The notes beneath the pieces are model-generated. The model ran no database searches and was not told the DNA's origin. It saw only the letters and a program-made list of their open reading frames with translations. 64,000 nucleotides of DNA from positions 87,596 through 151,595 of the forward strand of contig NZ_FMBC01000003.1 in assembly GCF_900094795.1 (NCBI RefSeq), in the 5' to 3' direction. Source of the stretch: Kosakonia oryziphila. GTDB taxonomy: Bacteria > Pseudomonadota > Gammaproteobacteria > Enterobacterales > Enterobacteriaceae. Position numbers and translations under genes: made by a program. Shown piece by piece: positions 8,395-18,255 of the stretch. How positions within the stretch are numbered: the stretch's first letter is position 1; each line of letters begins with the position of its first letter.

Positions 8395-9536
8395 TGTCCT
8401 GCTCCCTGTGAAGGTTTACACACATAAAAGGTTTCTTTGATGCCGGTTTTGGCTTCGTACTGGCTTTCCACGGCCTGTTTCACCACAGGAACCAGTGCTT
8501 CTGGCACCAGCGCGACAACGCAGCCACCGAAGCCGCCGCCGGTCATGCGTACGCCGCCTTTGTCACCGATGGTGGCTTTTACAATCTCGACCAACGTATC
8601 GATTTGCGGCACAGTGATTTCAAAATCATCGCGCATCGACGCGTGGGATTCGGCCATCAGCACGCCCATGCGTTGCAGATCGCCTTTCTCCAGCGCGGCT
8701 GCTGCTTCCACCGTGCGCGCGTTTTCTGTCAGCACATGGCGTACGCGTTTGCTGACCAGTGGATCCAGCTCGTGCGCTACCGCATTGAACTGGTCGATGC
8801 TGACATCACGCAGCGCTTTCTGCTGGAAGAAACGTGCGCCAGTTTCGCACTGCTGACGACGCGTGTTGTATTCACTGCCCACTAACGTGCGTTTGAAGTT
8901 ACTGTTAATGATGACAATTGCCACACCTTCCGGCATCGACACTGCTTTGGTACCCAGTGAGCGGCAATCGATCAGCAACGCGCTGCCTTTTTTGCCCAGC
9001 GCCGAGATCAACTGATCCATAATGCCGCAGTTACAGCCGACGAACTGGTTTTCCGCTTCCTGGCCGTTGAGGGCAATCTGCGCACCATCCAGCGGCAGAT
9101 GGTAAAGCTGCTGGAAGACGGTACCGACCGCCACTTCCAGCGATGCTGAAGAGCTTAACCCCGCGCCTTGCGGTACGTTACCACTGATCACCAAATCGGC
9201 ACCGCCAAAGCTCGCGTTTCGTTTTTGCAGGTGTTTCATTACGCCACGCACATAGTTGGACCACTGTTGGCTGTCGTGAATAACAATGGGGGCGTCGAGG
9301 GAAAATTCATCCGTCTGGTTATCGTAATCAGCGGCAATCACCCGCACGATGTGATCGGTGCGCGGTGCACAGCTAATCACCGTCTGGTAATCAATAGCAC
9401 AGGGCAGAACAAAACCATCGTTATAGTCAGTATGTTCGCCAATCAGATTCACGCGGCCCGGAGCCTGAATGGTATGGGTGGCAGGGTAGCCAAATTTCTC
9501 AGCAAACAGGGATTGTGTTTTCTCTTTCAGACTCAT
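8388..9536 (-). CDS. galK: Galactokinase
   Basis: GHMP-family kinase phosphorylating alpha-D-galactose to galactose 1-phosphate with ATP, step one of the Leloir pathway. The 382 residues contain the galactokinase signature [16 protein letters not shown] (about 27-42), the ATP-binding glycine/serine motif [14 protein letters not shown] (about 127-140), the catalytic aspartate region CGIMDQ (about 171-176) and the third GHMP motif MTGGGFGGC (about 339-347). Located between galT (two-base gap) and galM (overlap). Confidence 0.97.
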   Translation of the reverse strand: MSLKEKTQSLFAEKFGYPATHTIQAPGRVNLIGEHTDYNDGFVLPCAIDYQTVISCAPRTDHIVRVIAADYDNQTDEFSLDAPIVIHDSQQWSNYVRGVMKHLQKRNASFGGADLVISGNVPQGAGLSSSASLEVAVGTVFQQLYHLPLDGAQIALNGQEAENQFVGCNCGIMDQLISALGKKGSALLIDCRSLGTKAVSMPEGVAIVIINSNFKRTLVGSEYNTRRQQCETGARFFQQKALRDVSIDQFNAVAHELDPLVSKRVRHVLTENARTVEAAAALEKGDLQRMGVLMAESHASMRDDFEITVPQIDTLVEIVKATIGDKGGVRMTGGGFGGCVVALVPEALVPVVKQAVESQYEAKTGIKETFYVCKPSQGAGQC

Positions 9537-9538
9537 TA

Positions 9539-10585
9539 TTATTCTCCGGATTCGCGAAAATGGACATCGCTTAGCGCACGCAGGCGTTCAGCGGCTTGTT
9601 CCGCCGTCAAATCGCGCTGGGTTTCCGCCAGCATTTCGTAGCCCACCATAAATTTACGTACGGTAGCGGAACGCAGAAGCGGCGGGTAGAAATGCGCGTG
9701 CAATTGCCAGTGATCATTCTCTTCACCGTTAAACGGTGCGCCGTGCCAACCCATTGAGTAGGGGAAAGAGCACTGGAACAGATTGTCGTAACGGCTGGTC
9801 AGTTTTTTCAGCGCCAGCGCCAGATCGCTGCGCTGCGCTGTGGTTAAGTCGGTAATGCGCTGGATATGCGCCTTCGGCAACAGCAACGTTTCGAAGGGCC
9901 ATGCCGCCCAGTAAGGCACCACGGCCAGCCAGTGCTCAGTTTCCACTACCGTACGGCTGCCGTCATTTAGCTCGCGCTGCACATAATCGACCAGCATCGG
10001 CGAGTGATGTTCAGCAAAGTACGCTTTTTGCAGACGGTCTTCGCGTTCCACTTCGTTGGGCAGAAAGCTGTTCGCCCACACCTGACCATGCGGATGCGGG
10101 TTGGAGCAGCCCATTGCCGCGCCTTTATTCTCAAAAACCTGCACCCAGGGATACTGCTGGCCCAGCTCGGCGGTTTGCTGTTGCCAGGTTTTCACCACCT
10201 CTTCCAGCGCGCTCAGGCTAAGCTCCGGCAGCGTTTTGCTGTGATCCGGCGAGAAGCAAATAACCCGGCTGGTTCCGCGTGCGCTCTGGCTGCGCATCAG
10301 CGGATCGCTGCTTTCCGGCGCCTGCGGCGTATCGGTCATCAGCGCTGCAAAATCATTGGTGAACACGTAAGTACTGGTGTAATCGGGGTTTTTATCGCCC
10401 GTTACGCGAGTATTGCCCGGACACAGGAAGCAATCCGGATCGTGTGCAGGCAATGTTTGCTTCGCAGGCGTTTCCTGCGCCCCTTGCCAGGGACGTTTTG
10501 CGCGATGCGGAGAAACCAGGATCCACTGATCAGTCAGCGGGTTGTAGCGGCGATGCGGGTGATCGACCGGGTTAAATTGCGTCAT
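9539..10585 (-). CDS. galT: Galactose-1-phosphate uridylyltransferase
   Basis: Second Leloir enzyme: transfers UMP from UDP-glucose to galactose 1-phosphate through a uridylyl-histidine. The 348-residue protein has the zinc ligands near FLCPGN (about 50-55), the catalytic [10 protein letters not shown] (about 161-170) with the nucleophilic His, and [11 protein letters not shown] (about 296-306). The start [16 protein letters not shown] is set by homology; the longer frame would run into the galE end. It begins 10 bases after the galE stop, so it belongs to one transcript. Confidence 0.97.
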   Translation of the reverse strand: MTQFNPVDHPHRRYNPLTDQWILVSPHRAKRPWQGAQETPAKQTLPAHDPDCFLCPGNTRVTGDKNPDYTSTYVFTNDFAALMTDTPQAPESSDPLMRSQSARGTSRVICFSPDHSKTLPELSLSALEEVVKTWQQQTAELGQQYPWVQVFENKGAAMGCSNPHPHGQVWANSFLPNEVEREDRLQKAYFAEHHSPMLVDYVQRELNDGSRTVVETEHWLAVVPYWAAWPFETLLLPKAHIQRITDLTTAQRSDLALALKKLTSRYDNLFQCSFPYSMGWHGAPFNGEENDHWQLHAHFYPPLLRSATVRKFMVGYEMLAETQRDLTAEQAAERLRALSDVHFRESGE

Positions 10586-10595
10586 TACTGCTCCT

Positions 10596-11612
10596 TCAGT
10601 CCGGATAACCCTGCGGATGGCGTGACTGCCAGCGCCAGGTATCTTCTGCCATTTCGTCAAGCGTACGGGTCACGCGCCAGTTCAGCTCTTTATCGGCTTT
10701 GGTCGCGTCGGCCCAGTAGGCCGGTAAATCGCCTTCGCGGCGCGGCGCGTAATGCCATGCCACCGGTTTGCCGCAGGCTTTGCTGAATGCGTTAACCACA
10801 TCCAGTACGCTGCTGCCGACACCGGCGCCGAGGTTGTAAATATGCACGCCCGGTTTGCCGGCCAGTTGTTGCATAGCTGCAACGTGACCGTCAGCAAGGT
10901 CCATCACATGAATGTAATCACGCACACCTGTGCCATCCTGCGTCGGATAATCGTTGCCGAAGATTGCCAGCGAATCACGACGACCAACGGCAACCTGCGC
11001 GATGTAAGGCATCAGGTTATTCGGAATACCCTGCGGATCTTCGCCCATATCTCCCGACGGATGTGCGCCAACCGGGTTGAAGTAGCGCAACAGCGCGATG
11101 CTCCACTCCGGCTGTGCTTTTTGCAGGTCAGTGAGGATCTGTTCCACCATCAACTTACTTTTGCCGTACGGACTTTGCGGCGTCCCGGTAGGGAAGCTTT
11201 CGACATAAGGGATTTTCGGTTGATCGCCGTAGACCGTGGCAGAGGAGCTGAAAATCAGGTTTTTGACGTTAGCGGCACGCATGGCGTCTACCAGGCGCAG
11301 CGTACCGTTGACGTTGTTGTCATAGTACTCCAGCGGCTTCGCCACGGATTCGCCAACAGCCTTCAGCCCGGCAAAGTGAATAACTGCTTCAATGGCATGA
11401 TCGTGCAGGATTTCGGCCAGCAGCGCTTCATCGCGAACATCACCTTCAACGAACAGCGCGGATTTCCCGCCGAAGCGCTCGATTTCATTGAGTACGCTGC
11501 GCTTACTGTTACAGAGGTTATCCAGAATGATGACATCATGGCCGTTTTGCAGCAGTTGCACGCAGGTGTGGCTTCCTATGTAACCGCTACCACCAGTAAC
11601 AAGAACTCGCAT
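10596..11612 (-). CDS. galE: UDP-glucose 4-epimerase
   Basis: NAD-dependent short-chain dehydrogenase-type epimerase interconverting UDP-galactose and UDP-glucose; it serves galactose breakdown and supplies UDP-galactose for surface polysaccharides. The 338 residues equal the E. coli length. Seen: Rossmann [10 protein letters not shown] (7-16), SSSATVYGD with the catalytic Ser (about 122-130), SPYGKSK with Tyr and Lys (about 147-153). It is the first gene of galETKM, and the internal gal operator lies within its first codons. Confidence 0.97.
   Translation of the reverse strand: MRVLVTGGSGYIGSHTCVQLLQNGHDVIILDNLCNSKRSVLNEIERFGGKSALFVEGDVRDEALLAEILHDHAIEAVIHFAGLKAVGESVAKPLEYYDNNVNGTLRLVDAMRAANVKNLIFSSSATVYGDQPKIPYVESFPTGTPQSPYGKSKLMVEQILTDLQKAQPEWSIALLRYFNPVGAHPSGDMGEDPQGIPNNLMPYIAQVAVGRRDSLAIFGNDYPTQDGTGVRDYIHVMDLADGHVAAMQQLAGKPGVHIYNLGAGVGSSVLDVVNAFSKACGKPVAWHYAPRREGDLPAYWADATKADKELNWRVTRTLDEMAEDTWRWQSRHPQGYPD
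11578..11593 (-). promoter_or_regulatory. Internal gal operator (OI) inside galE
   Basis: GTGGTAGCGGTTACAT on the minus strand, within the first 12 codons of galE, the same 16-mer I recall for E. coli OI. It is centred 113 bp from OE, the spacing used for GalR-mediated looping. Confidence 0.85.
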
Positions 11613-11639
11613 ATTTCACTCCATAAAGCATTTGATATG

Positions 11640-11690
11640 AACAAACCTTAGCATAACAGAGAGGTGAAAACTGTGATATGGGATAAAATA
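11640..11690 (-). promoter_or_regulatory. gal promoters P1/P2 with CRP site
   Basis: On the minus strand the overlapping -10 elements TATGCTA (11649-11655, P2-like) and TAAGGTT (11644-11650, P1-like) are present. A CRP half-site TGTGA (11672-11676) lies upstream with a weak partner. This is the E. coli gal arrangement. The rest of the galE-modF interval (about 11710-11930) shows only a weak REP-like GC-rich stretch near 11757-11785 and no gene. Confidence 0.7.
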
Positions 11691-11706
11691 GTGGAATCGT
11701 TTACAC
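11691..11706. promoter_or_regulatory. External gal operator (OE)
   Basis: GTGGAATCGTTTACAC fits the GalR/GalS operator consensus (GTGNAANCGNTTNCAC) at every fixed position. With OI at 11578 it frames both gal promoters. Confidence 0.88.
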
Positions 11707-11938
11707 TGAATTTTCTGTCGTCCGGTTTGTCGTGTAACCGCCGGAAAAACCTGCTTTAGCGGCGCTTATCCGGCGAATCTGAACAGCCTTAAAATGACTG
11801 CATTGCGTTACAGCAACGCAGACGCTGCCGACAAAGTCGGGCAACGTCCCGAGAGGTTATAAGTCATTGATGGCAGCCAGGCAATCGGCGTACACGATAA
11901 AAGACATATATTCCAGAAGTTCGCCAGAGTGATGCTGC

Positions 11939-13414
11939 TCAGGAAGTGTGCGTTTCGAGTTGGTAGCGATAGTTGTCGCCTTCCGGCACAAAGGTAAGCC
12001 GGTGAGTAATGCAGGCTGGCGCATCGTCAGCATGATGTGAAACGAACAACAACTGAGTTTGCCCTTCACTGATTAACACATCAACAAAGCGGCGGATCAA
12101 CTGACGGTTCAGCGGATCAAGGCCTTGCAGCGGCTCGTCAAGGATCAGTAATGTCGGATGTTTCACCAGCGCACGGACAATCAGCGCCAGCCGCTGTTGT
12201 CCCCATGAAAGGCTGTGGAATGGCGCATCGGCGGTGCGGGCGTCGAAACCTAAAATATCCAGCCAGCGCTGCGCCAGTTTGTGCTGTTTGTCTGACACCG
12301 CCTGATAGATGCCAATTGAGTCAAAATAGCCGGAGAGGATCACGTTGCGCACATTGGTGCTGACGCGGTAATCGAGATGTAGGCTGCTGCTGACGTAACC
12401 AATATGTTTTTTGATATCCCAAATAGTTTCACCGCTGCCGCGACGGCGGCCAAACAGCGTAAGATCGTTACTGTAACCTTGCGGATGATCGCCAGTGATC
12501 AGGCTCAATAGCGTCGATTTTCCTGCGCCGTTCGGGCCGATGATCTGCCAGTGTTCGCCGGGGTTTACCGTCCAGGAAAGCTGGTTGATGATTGGCCGGT
12601 CGTTATAAGAAACGACACCATCGTTTAACACAATCAGCGGCTCGCCCGTGCGTAACGTTTCTCGGGCCGGGGGCGCATCGGGTTCCGGCAGGGCAATGCC
12701 GGTCAGTTTTTCACTGTGCGCCAGTTGCGCAATCAGCGCCTGTTGCAACAGGGCTGACTTTTCACCGGTTTCCGTTAGGGTGCAATCCACCAGTACGCCA
12801 GCATGCTGCACAAACTCCGGAATTTCATCGAAGCGGTTAAGCACCAGCACCACGGTGTAACCCTCTGCATTCAACCGCGCCAGAAGTTCTGCCAGTTGCT
12901 GGCGGGAGTTCACATCCAGCCCGTCGAACGGTTCATCCAGAACCAGCAGTTCCGGCTCGGACATCAGCGCCTGGCACAGCAGTGTTTTGCGCGTTTCGCC
13001 GGTCGAAAGGTATTTAAAACGGCGTGTCAGCAGATGCGTGATGCCGAACAGCGCCGCCAGTTGTTCACAGCGCTGTGGGTTTTTGACCTCATCCTGAATG
13101 ATGTCGGCGGTGGTGCGCCCGGTATCTTCTTCGCCAGGACTGAGCATATCGGTGTTGTTGCGCTGCCACTCATCGCTGACCAGTTTTTGTAACTGTTCAA
13201 AAGAGAGGCGCGTCAGGCGGGTAAACTGGCACTGACGTTCACCGTTCAACAGCGTCAGTTCTCCTGAAAGCGCGCGGGCCAGCGCGGATTTCCCGCTGCC
13301 GTTAGCACCAACAAAGGCCCAGCTTTCACCCGCCCGCAGGATTAACTGTTCAAGGTGCAGTGTACGTGTATCGCTAAGACGAAACGTGCCTTGCGAAATT
13401 TGCAATGATGACAT
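11939..13414 (-). CDS. modF: ModF, tandem ABC ATPase of the molybdate locus
   Basis: Double ATP-binding cassette protein with no membrane partner; its biochemical role is unresolved, but it is cotranscribed with modE in E. coli. The 491 residues hold two cassettes: Walker A GANGSGKS (about 36-43) with Walker B LLVLDEPFDGLD (about 160), and Walker [10 protein letters not shown] (about 295-303) with Walker B LLILDEPLQGLD (about 435). The first signature is STGE and the second SWGQ, both shifted from LSGGQ, as in E. coli ModF. The MSSLQIS start is set by homology. It lies 67 bp after modE. Confidence 0.95.
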   Translation of the reverse strand: MSSLQISQGTFRLSDTRTLHLEQLILRAGESWAFVGANGSGKSALARALSGELTLLNGERQCQFTRLTRLSFEQLQKLVSDEWQRNNTDMLSPGEEDTGRTTADIIQDEVKNPQRCEQLAALFGITHLLTRRFKYLSTGETRKTLLCQALMSEPELLVLDEPFDGLDVNSRQQLAELLARLNAEGYTVVLVLNRFDEIPEFVQHAGVLVDCTLTETGEKSALLQQALIAQLAHSEKLTGIALPEPDAPPARETLRTGEPLIVLNDGVVSYNDRPIINQLSWTVNPGEHWQIIGPNGAGKSTLLSLITGDHPQGYSNDLTLFGRRRGSGETIWDIKKHIGYVSSSLHLDYRVSTNVRNVILSGYFDSIGIYQAVSDKQHKLAQRWLDILGFDARTADAPFHSLSWGQQRLALIVRALVKHPTLLILDEPLQGLDPLNRQLIRRFVDVLISEGQTQLLFVSHHADDAPACITHRLTFVPEGDNYRYQLETHTS

Positions 13415-13481
13415 GATACATCCCGTTTTTTGCAGCAATGAAGCTCAGGGATACGTGCAATGCACTCACTTGTCAATGCGA

Positions 13482-14270
13482 TTAGCATAACGTGGCGAGA
13501 ATGACGCGATCGGCATTAAAATATGCCGTCACTTCGTGCTGTTTCTGCAAATTATCCACATCATGCGTCGGCACCGTGGCGCAGAGTTGCTGTCCGTCGG
13601 GCAATGTCATCAGCACTTCGCTTTGCTGTTCGCCACGCTCAATATGGCTGATGAACCCCTTAAGCTGGTTGTCGGCAAGCGCTGCGCACTGCGCATCCTG
13701 TGTGATATTAACCCATGGCGCTTTCAGTAATACCAGTACCTCTTTTCCTGCATCAAGGCCAAGCCGTTCGCCGCTTTGTGCGGTGATAGCGACTTTCAGA
13801 CGCGTTTCACCGTCGGCCAGCAGCACTTCAATATGCTGCTGTACCTGCTGGTGATCGCGGGCGGTTACGGTGCCAAACCACTGGTTGCGGGCGCTGGTTT
13901 GCAGGGAGAAGCGGGAAATAGCTGCCAGCAGGCTGTCCAGCGGCAGCGCGTCGTCGTCGCTCAGCACGTCAAACGCCTTCTGTTGAATCTGCGCCAGCAG
14001 ATCGTAAAGCTGAATCAGACGCTGTCCGTAACGCGTCACTACCGCGCCGCCACCGCCTTTACCGCCTGTTGCACGATCAACCAGCGTATGTTCGCTCAGT
14101 TGGTTCATTTCATTAATGGCATCCCAGGCGCTTTTGTAACTGATGCCTGCGTTCTTCGCACCCTGGCTAATCGAACCTGTTTGTTCAATCTGTTTCAGCA
14201 GAGAAATACGGCGCGGATCGGCAAAAAGGCGTTCCTGGAGTTTGAGGGTTAAGAGAATTTCAGCCTGCAT
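13482..14270 (-). CDS. modE: Molybdate-responsive transcriptional regulator ModE
   Basis: Dimeric sensor that, with molybdate bound, represses modABC and activates moa. The 262 residues contain an N-terminal winged helix-turn-helix (SISQGAKNAGISYKSAWDAIN, about 35-55, interrupted here by no gaps), the GGKGGGG loop (about 74-80), and two molbindin (Mop) domains (about 125-262) with SARNQWFG and the K-rich ligand strands. Start MQAEILLTLK is set by homology. Divergent from acrZ and modABC. Its targets are visible in this window: boxes before modA (14714) and moaA (34974). Confidence 0.96.
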   Translation of the reverse strand: MQAEILLTLKLQERLFADPRRISLLKQIEQTGSISQGAKNAGISYKSAWDAINEMNQLSEHTLVDRATGGKGGGGAVVTRYGQRLIQLYDLLAQIQQKAFDVLSDDDALPLDSLLAAISRFSLQTSARNQWFGTVTARDHQQVQQHIEVLLADGETRLKVAITAQSGERLGLDAGKEVLVLLKAPWVNITQDAQCAALADNQLKGFISHIERGEQQSEVLMTLPDGQQLCATVPTHDVDNLQKQHEVTAYFNADRVILATLC

Positions 14271-14434
14271 TACGCAATATCCTGGCAAAAAGAGTATTGT
14301 GAAGGAAAAGCAGTATTACGCCTAGCCTGAGCCCTGATATTGATAGCAAAGTGGCGCATGCAATCGCACAAAAGGCGAGTGTTTTACTGTGAAATCAGGC
14401 TAAAATGCTTCCTTCACAATATCCGGAGTCGATC

Positions 14435-14584
14435 ATGTTTGAGTTATTGAAAAGTCTGGTTTTTGCCGTGATCATGGTTCCTGTGGTGATGGCTGTCATC
14501 CTGGGGTTGATTTATGGCCTGGGTGAAGTGTTTAACGTCTTTTCCGCCTTTGGTCGCCGCGACCGTTCCAGCCAGCAGCGCTGA
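14435..14584 (+). CDS. acrZ: AcrZ, small AcrB-associated membrane protein
   Basis: A 49-residue single-helix protein of the inner membrane that binds AcrB and shapes the substrate range of the AcrAB-TolC pump. It starts [15 protein letters not shown] and is nearly identical to E. coli AcrZ over the first 40 residues; the charged tail (RRDRSSQQR) differs. It has a good Shine-Dalgarno (CGGAG) and lies, as in E. coli, between modE and modA, with a strong terminator right after it. Confidence 0.93.
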   Translation: MFELLKSLVFAVIMVPVVMAVILGLIYGLGEVFNVFSAFGRRDRSSQQR

Positions 14585-14592
14585 TCCTTTCG

Positions 14593-14618
14593 AAAACGCC
14601 CACTTCGGTGGGCGTTTT
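14593..14618 (+). terminator. Terminator after acrZ
   Basis: AAAACGCCCAC pairs perfectly with GTGGGCGTTTT around a TTCG tetraloop, ending in TTTT, nine bases after the acrZ stop. Strong, and it could act in both directions. Confidence 0.88.
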
Positions 14619-14713
14619 ACTGTTCAAGGTTTTGTGACATCCTGCCGATATATTTACTGAAGTTACTCATTCTTTATGGGTATTACCTGCGTTCATCAAA
14701 ACTCTGATAACAT

Positions 14714-14737
14714 CGTTATGTTTCAATGTATATAACG
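14714..14737. promoter_or_regulatory. ModE operator of modABC
   Basis: The arms CGTTATGT and GTATATAACG around a short centre make the 24-bp ModE-type palindrome, ending 19 bp before the modA start. Compare the better-conserved copy before moaA at 34974. Confidence 0.82.
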
Positions 14738-14756
14738 ATACTCAGAGGAGCTACAA

Positions 14757-15530
14757 ATGGCAGGTACATGGTTACGCCTTTTTGCTGGGGCGACTTTATC
14801 GCTTTCTGTTGCCGGGCATGCGCTGGCGGAAGAGGGCAAAATTACCGTTTTTGCAGCAGCATCGCTGACCAATGCGCTACAGGATATTGCGGCGGCGTAT
14901 AAAAAAGAGAAAAACGTTGAGGTAGTCTCTTCATTTGCCTCATCGTCAACGTTGGCGCGTCAGATTGAAGCAGGCGCGCCAGCCGATCTGTTTATTTCTG
15001 CCGATCAGAAATGGATGGATTATGCGGTCGGGAAAAAAGCCATTGATACGGCGACGCGTGAAACCCTGTTGGGCAATAGCCTGGTGGTCGTAGCCCCGAA
15101 AAGTAGCGCTCAGGGCGATATTACCATTAATGCCAAAACGGACTGGGCAAGCCTGCTGAAAGGCGGCCGCCTTGCCGTTGGCGACCCGGAACACGTTCCG
15201 GCAGGGATTTACGCTAAAGAAGCGCTGCAAAAACTGGGGGCATGGGACACCCTGTCACCGAAGCTGGCTCCGGCAGAAGACGTGCGTGGCGCGCTGGCAC
15301 TGGTAGAGCGAGGAGAAGCGCCGCTGGGCATCGTTTACGGTTCTGACGCGGTTGCCAGCAAAGGTGTGAAAGTGGTGGGTACCTTCCCGGAGGATTCACA
15401 CCAAAAAGTGGAATACCCGCTGGCTATCATTGATGGGCATAAAAACGCAACGGTAACGGCGTTTTATGATTACCTGAGAGGCCCGCAGGCTTCTGAAATT
15501 TTCAAACGTTACGGATTTACGACGCACTAA
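14757..15530 (+). CDS. modA: Molybdate-binding periplasmic protein
   Basis: High-affinity periplasmic receptor for molybdate (and tungstate) that feeds ModB/ModC. The 257 residues begin with a Sec signal peptide (cleavage near ALA-EEGK, residue 24). Oxyanion ligands are provided by FAAASLTNAL (about 33-42) and FASSSTLARQ (about 59-68), with the conserved DPEHVPAGIYAKEAL (about 142-156) and VYGSDA (about 196-201) strands. First gene of modABC, directly behind the ModE operator; its stop codon overlaps the modB start by one base. Confidence 0.97.
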   Translation: MAGTWLRLFAGATLSLSVAGHALAEEGKITVFAAASLTNALQDIAAAYKKEKNVEVVSSFASSSTLARQIEAGAPADLFISADQKWMDYAVGKKAIDTATRETLLGNSLVVVAPKSSAQGDITINAKTDWASLLKGGRLAVGDPEHVPAGIYAKEALQKLGAWDTLSPKLAPAEDVRGALALVERGEAPLGIVYGSDAVASKGVKVVGTFPEDSHQKVEYPLAIIDGHKNATVTAFYDYLRGPQASEIFKRYGFTTH

Positions 15531-16219
15531 TGATATTGACGGATCCTGAATGGCAGGCGGTACTGCTGAGCCTAAAAGTCTCATCCCTCGCGGTATTATT
15601 CAGTTTGCCCTTTGGGATCTTCTTTGCCTGGCTGCTGGTGCGTTGCACATTTCCAGGGAAGGCTCTCCTTGATAGCGTACTGCATCTGCCCTTGGTTTTA
15701 CCGCCGGTGGTGGTAGGTTATCTGTTGCTGGTAGCGATGGGCCGACGCGGTTTTATCGGTCAGTGGTTGTATGACTGGTTCGGTATCACCTTTGCGTTTA
15801 GCTGGCGCGGCGCGGTGTTAGCCGCCGCAGTGATGTCTTTTCCATTGATGGTGCGCGCGATCCGTCTGGCGCTGGAAGGTGTGGATAGAAAACTTGAACA
15901 GGCGGCACGTACGCTTGGTGCAGGGCGCTGGCGCGTCTTTGTCACCATCACGCTGCCGCTGACGTTGCCGGGAATTATTGTTGGTACGGTGCTGGCCTTC
16001 GCCCGCTCGCTCGGTGAGTTTGGCGCGACCATCACCTTCGTTTCCAATATTCCGGGGGAAACGCGCACCATTCCGTCGGCGATGTACACCCTGATCCAGA
16101 TGCCTGGCGGCGAAAGCGCGGCGGCGCGGCTATGTGTTATCTCTATTGTGTTGGCGCTAATCTCGTTGCTGGTGTCGGAATGGCTGGCGCGTATCAGCCG
16201 TGAACGGACGGGAAGATAA
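15530..16219 (+). CDS. modB: Molybdate ABC transporter permease
   Basis: Inner-membrane channel subunit of ModABC. The 229 residues have five or six hydrophobic segments and the permease EAA loop that docks ModC, ARTLGAGRWRVFVTITLPLTLPG (about 125-147). Start overlap with modA (TAATG) and a three-base gap to modC show tight operon packing. Lengths equal those of E. coli. Confidence 0.96.
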   Translation: MILTDPEWQAVLLSLKVSSLAVLFSLPFGIFFAWLLVRCTFPGKALLDSVLHLPLVLPPVVVGYLLLVAMGRRGFIGQWLYDWFGITFAFSWRGAVLAAAVMSFPLMVRAIRLALEGVDRKLEQAARTLGAGRWRVFVTITLPLTLPGIIVGTVLAFARSLGEFGATITFVSNIPGETRTIPSAMYTLIQMPGGESAAARLCVISIVLALISLLVSEWLARISRERTGR

Positions 16220-16222
16220 CCT

Positions 16223-17281
16223 ATGCTGGAGCTCAATTTCACCCAAACGCTGGGAACACATCAACTGCGTGTCGCCGAATCACTGCCTGCCAGCGGGATT
16301 ACGGCGATTTTTGGTGTTTCCGGCGCCGGGAAAACCTCACTGATTAACGCAATTGGCGGCCTCACGCACCCACAAGAGGGGCGTATTACTCTGAACAATC
16401 GCGTGCTTCTCGATACCACGCGCAAAATTTGCCTGCCGCCAGAAAAACGCCGTGTCGGTTATGTTTTTCAGGATGCGCGCCTGTTCCCACACTATAAAGT
16501 GCTCGGTAACCTGCGTTATGGCATGGCGAAATCAATGGCCGGGCAGTTCGACAAGCTGGTGGCGCTGCTGGGCATTGAGCCTTTGCTGGAGCGGCTGCCG
16601 GGTACGCTCTCTGGTGGTGAAAAACAGCGTGTTGCCATTGGCCGCGCCTTATTAACCGCGCCGGAACTGATGCTGCTGGATGAGCCGTTGGCTTCACTGG
16701 ATATTCCCCGTAAACGGGAGTTGTTACCCTATTTGCAGCGACTGGCGCAGGAGATCAACATCCCGATGCTGTATGTCAGCCACTCGCTGGATGAGATCCT
16801 GCACCTGGCCGATAAAGTGATGGTGCTGGAAGCGGGTGAAGTGAAAGCGTTCGGTAGCCTGGAAGATGTCTGGGGAAGCCGCGTGATGAACCCCTGGCTG
16901 CCACCCGAACAGCAAAGCAGCGTGCTAAAAGTGGTGGTGCTGGAACACCATCCGCATTATGCGATGACCGCACTGGCGCTTGGCGATCAGCATATCTGGG
17001 TGAACAAAGTCGATCGCCCGCTGCAAAGCACGTTGCGCATCCGTGTGCAGGCGACGGACGTTTCCCTGGTACTACAACCGCCGATGAATACCAGTATTCG
17101 TAATATTCTGCGCGCTAAAGTGGCGCAGTGTTTCGATATTGATGGGCAGGTAGAAGTTCAACTGGAGGTGGGAAGCCGCACGTTGTGGGCGCGCATCAGC
17201 CCCTGGGCAAGAGATGAACTGGGTGTTAAAGCGGGCCAGTGGCTGTATGCGCAAATCAAGAGCGTGTCGATTACGGCCTGA
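16223..17281 (+). CDS. modC: Molybdate ABC transporter ATP-binding protein
   Basis: ATPase driving molybdate import. Of 352 residues, the N-terminal cassette has Walker [10 protein letters not shown] (about 31-39), Q-loop [10 protein letters not shown] (about 80), signature LSGGEKQR (about 127-134), Walker [11 protein letters not shown] (about 147-156) and H-loop SHSLDE. The C-terminal part (about 290-352, [10 protein letters not shown] onward) is a Mop domain that binds molybdate and could trans-inhibit transport in some homologues. Last gene of modABC; its stop abuts that of ybhA. Confidence 0.97.
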   Translation: MLELNFTQTLGTHQLRVAESLPASGITAIFGVSGAGKTSLINAIGGLTHPQEGRITLNNRVLLDTTRKICLPPEKRRVGYVFQDARLFPHYKVLGNLRYGMAKSMAGQFDKLVALLGIEPLLERLPGTLSGGEKQRVAIGRALLTAPELMLLDEPLASLDIPRKRELLPYLQRLAQEINIPMLYVSHSLDEILHLADKVMVLEAGEVKAFGSLEDVWGSRVMNPWLPPEQQSSVLKVVVLEHHPHYAMTALALGDQHIWVNKVDRPLQSTLRIRVQATDVSLVLQPPMNTSIRNILRAKVAQCFDIDGQVEVQLEVGSRTLWARISPWARDELGVKAGQWLYAQIKSVSITA

Positions 17282-18100
17282 TCACAGCAGCGCTTTGTAG
17301 ATAAAGCTGGCAATGCTGTCGACAGTATTATCGCCAATCACCACATCGGCGTGCGCTTTGACTGCATCGTCGGCATTCCCCATCGCCACGCCCAGACCAG
17401 CCGCTTCCAGCATACTGATATCATTATAATTATCACCAAACGCCACCACGTTCTGCATCGACATGCCTTGTGAGGCCACCCATTCGGCCAGGCGTTTGCC
17501 TTTGCTGTTTCCGGCGCGGGCGATATCAACCTGATCATGCCACGACCATTCACATTCCAGCCCCAGTGTCTGTTCGATATGGTGGACAAAATTCTTCAGC
17601 TTTTGCGTATCTTCATCGGTGAGCGCGAATTTCCAGATGGCTTCCACTTCCTGCGCTGCGGTGTTCAACGACGCCACTTGTTCGAATACCGGACGTTGTT
17701 CCGGCGGCAGCGATTGCGCCCAGTTGTTGGTGCGCAGCACATGGCCGGTGGGTTTCTCGTACAGCATGGCGTTATCAACATACATCAGACCATGAATGTC
17801 ATGCTCGTTAAGCTGAGTAATCAGTTGTTGCGCTTTTGGCACCGGCAGTGGATCAGCAGAGAGCACTTTTTTTGCATGATAATCATACAAATAAGTGCCA
17901 TTACAGCAAATTGCAGGTGTATCCAGCGCCAGTGCCTGATAAAAAGGGTGGATGGCGACATGATGCCGACCGGTGACGATGATGAGTTGATGTCCTGCCG
18001 CTTTTGCGCGGGCCAACGCTTCAATGGATGAGGGCAGAAGCGTTTTTTTCGGTGTCAGTAGCGTACCGTCTAAATCCAGAGCAATAACTCGCGAAGTCAT
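17282..18100 (-). CDS. ybhA: HAD-family sugar/pyridoxal phosphate phosphatase YbhA
   Basis: Cof-type haloacid dehalogenase phosphatase; the E. coli enzyme hydrolyses pyridoxal 5'-phosphate and several sugar phosphates. The 272 residues carry motif I ALDLDGTLLTP (nucleophile Asp near 9), motif II IVTGRH (about 41-46), motif III Lys in GNSKGKRL (about 198) and motif IV VAFGDNYNDISML (about 216-228). Start MTSRVIALDLDGT is set by homology. It is convergent with modC without any gap and divergent from pgl. Confidence 0.93.
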   Translation of the reverse strand: MTSRVIALDLDGTLLTPKKTLLPSSIEALARAKAAGHQLIIVTGRHHVAIHPFYQALALDTPAICCNGTYLYDYHAKKVLSADPLPVPKAQQLITQLNEHDIHGLMYVDNAMLYEKPTGHVLRTNNWAQSLPPEQRPVFEQVASLNTAAQEVEAIWKFALTDEDTQKLKNFVHHIEQTLGLECEWSWHDQVDIARAGNSKGKRLAEWVASQGMSMQNVVAFGDNYNDISMLEAAGLGVAMGNADDAVKAHADVVIGDNTVDSIASFIYKALL

Positions 18101-18255
18101 AACGTATTCCGTGGTCGATGTTGAAATTTTTGCGTCCGGGCATGGTACACCGCGTCGTCGGATGCGCAAAATCTGGCACAGAAAATCAGCATCAATCTAC
18201 AAAAAAGCTATTCTGGTTACTTAACGCAAATAAGAATTAGAGGAAAGGAGTGTTC

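Noticed and set aside
11710..11930. REP element or small gene between galE and modF
   Set aside because: Only a weak GC-rich REP-like half (near 11757-11785) is visible and no frame has a start with a ribosome site.
18250..18255. GTG start for pgl two codons upstream
   Set aside because: The GTG overlaps the AAAGGAG ribosome site and the ATG at 18256 gives the family length of 331.
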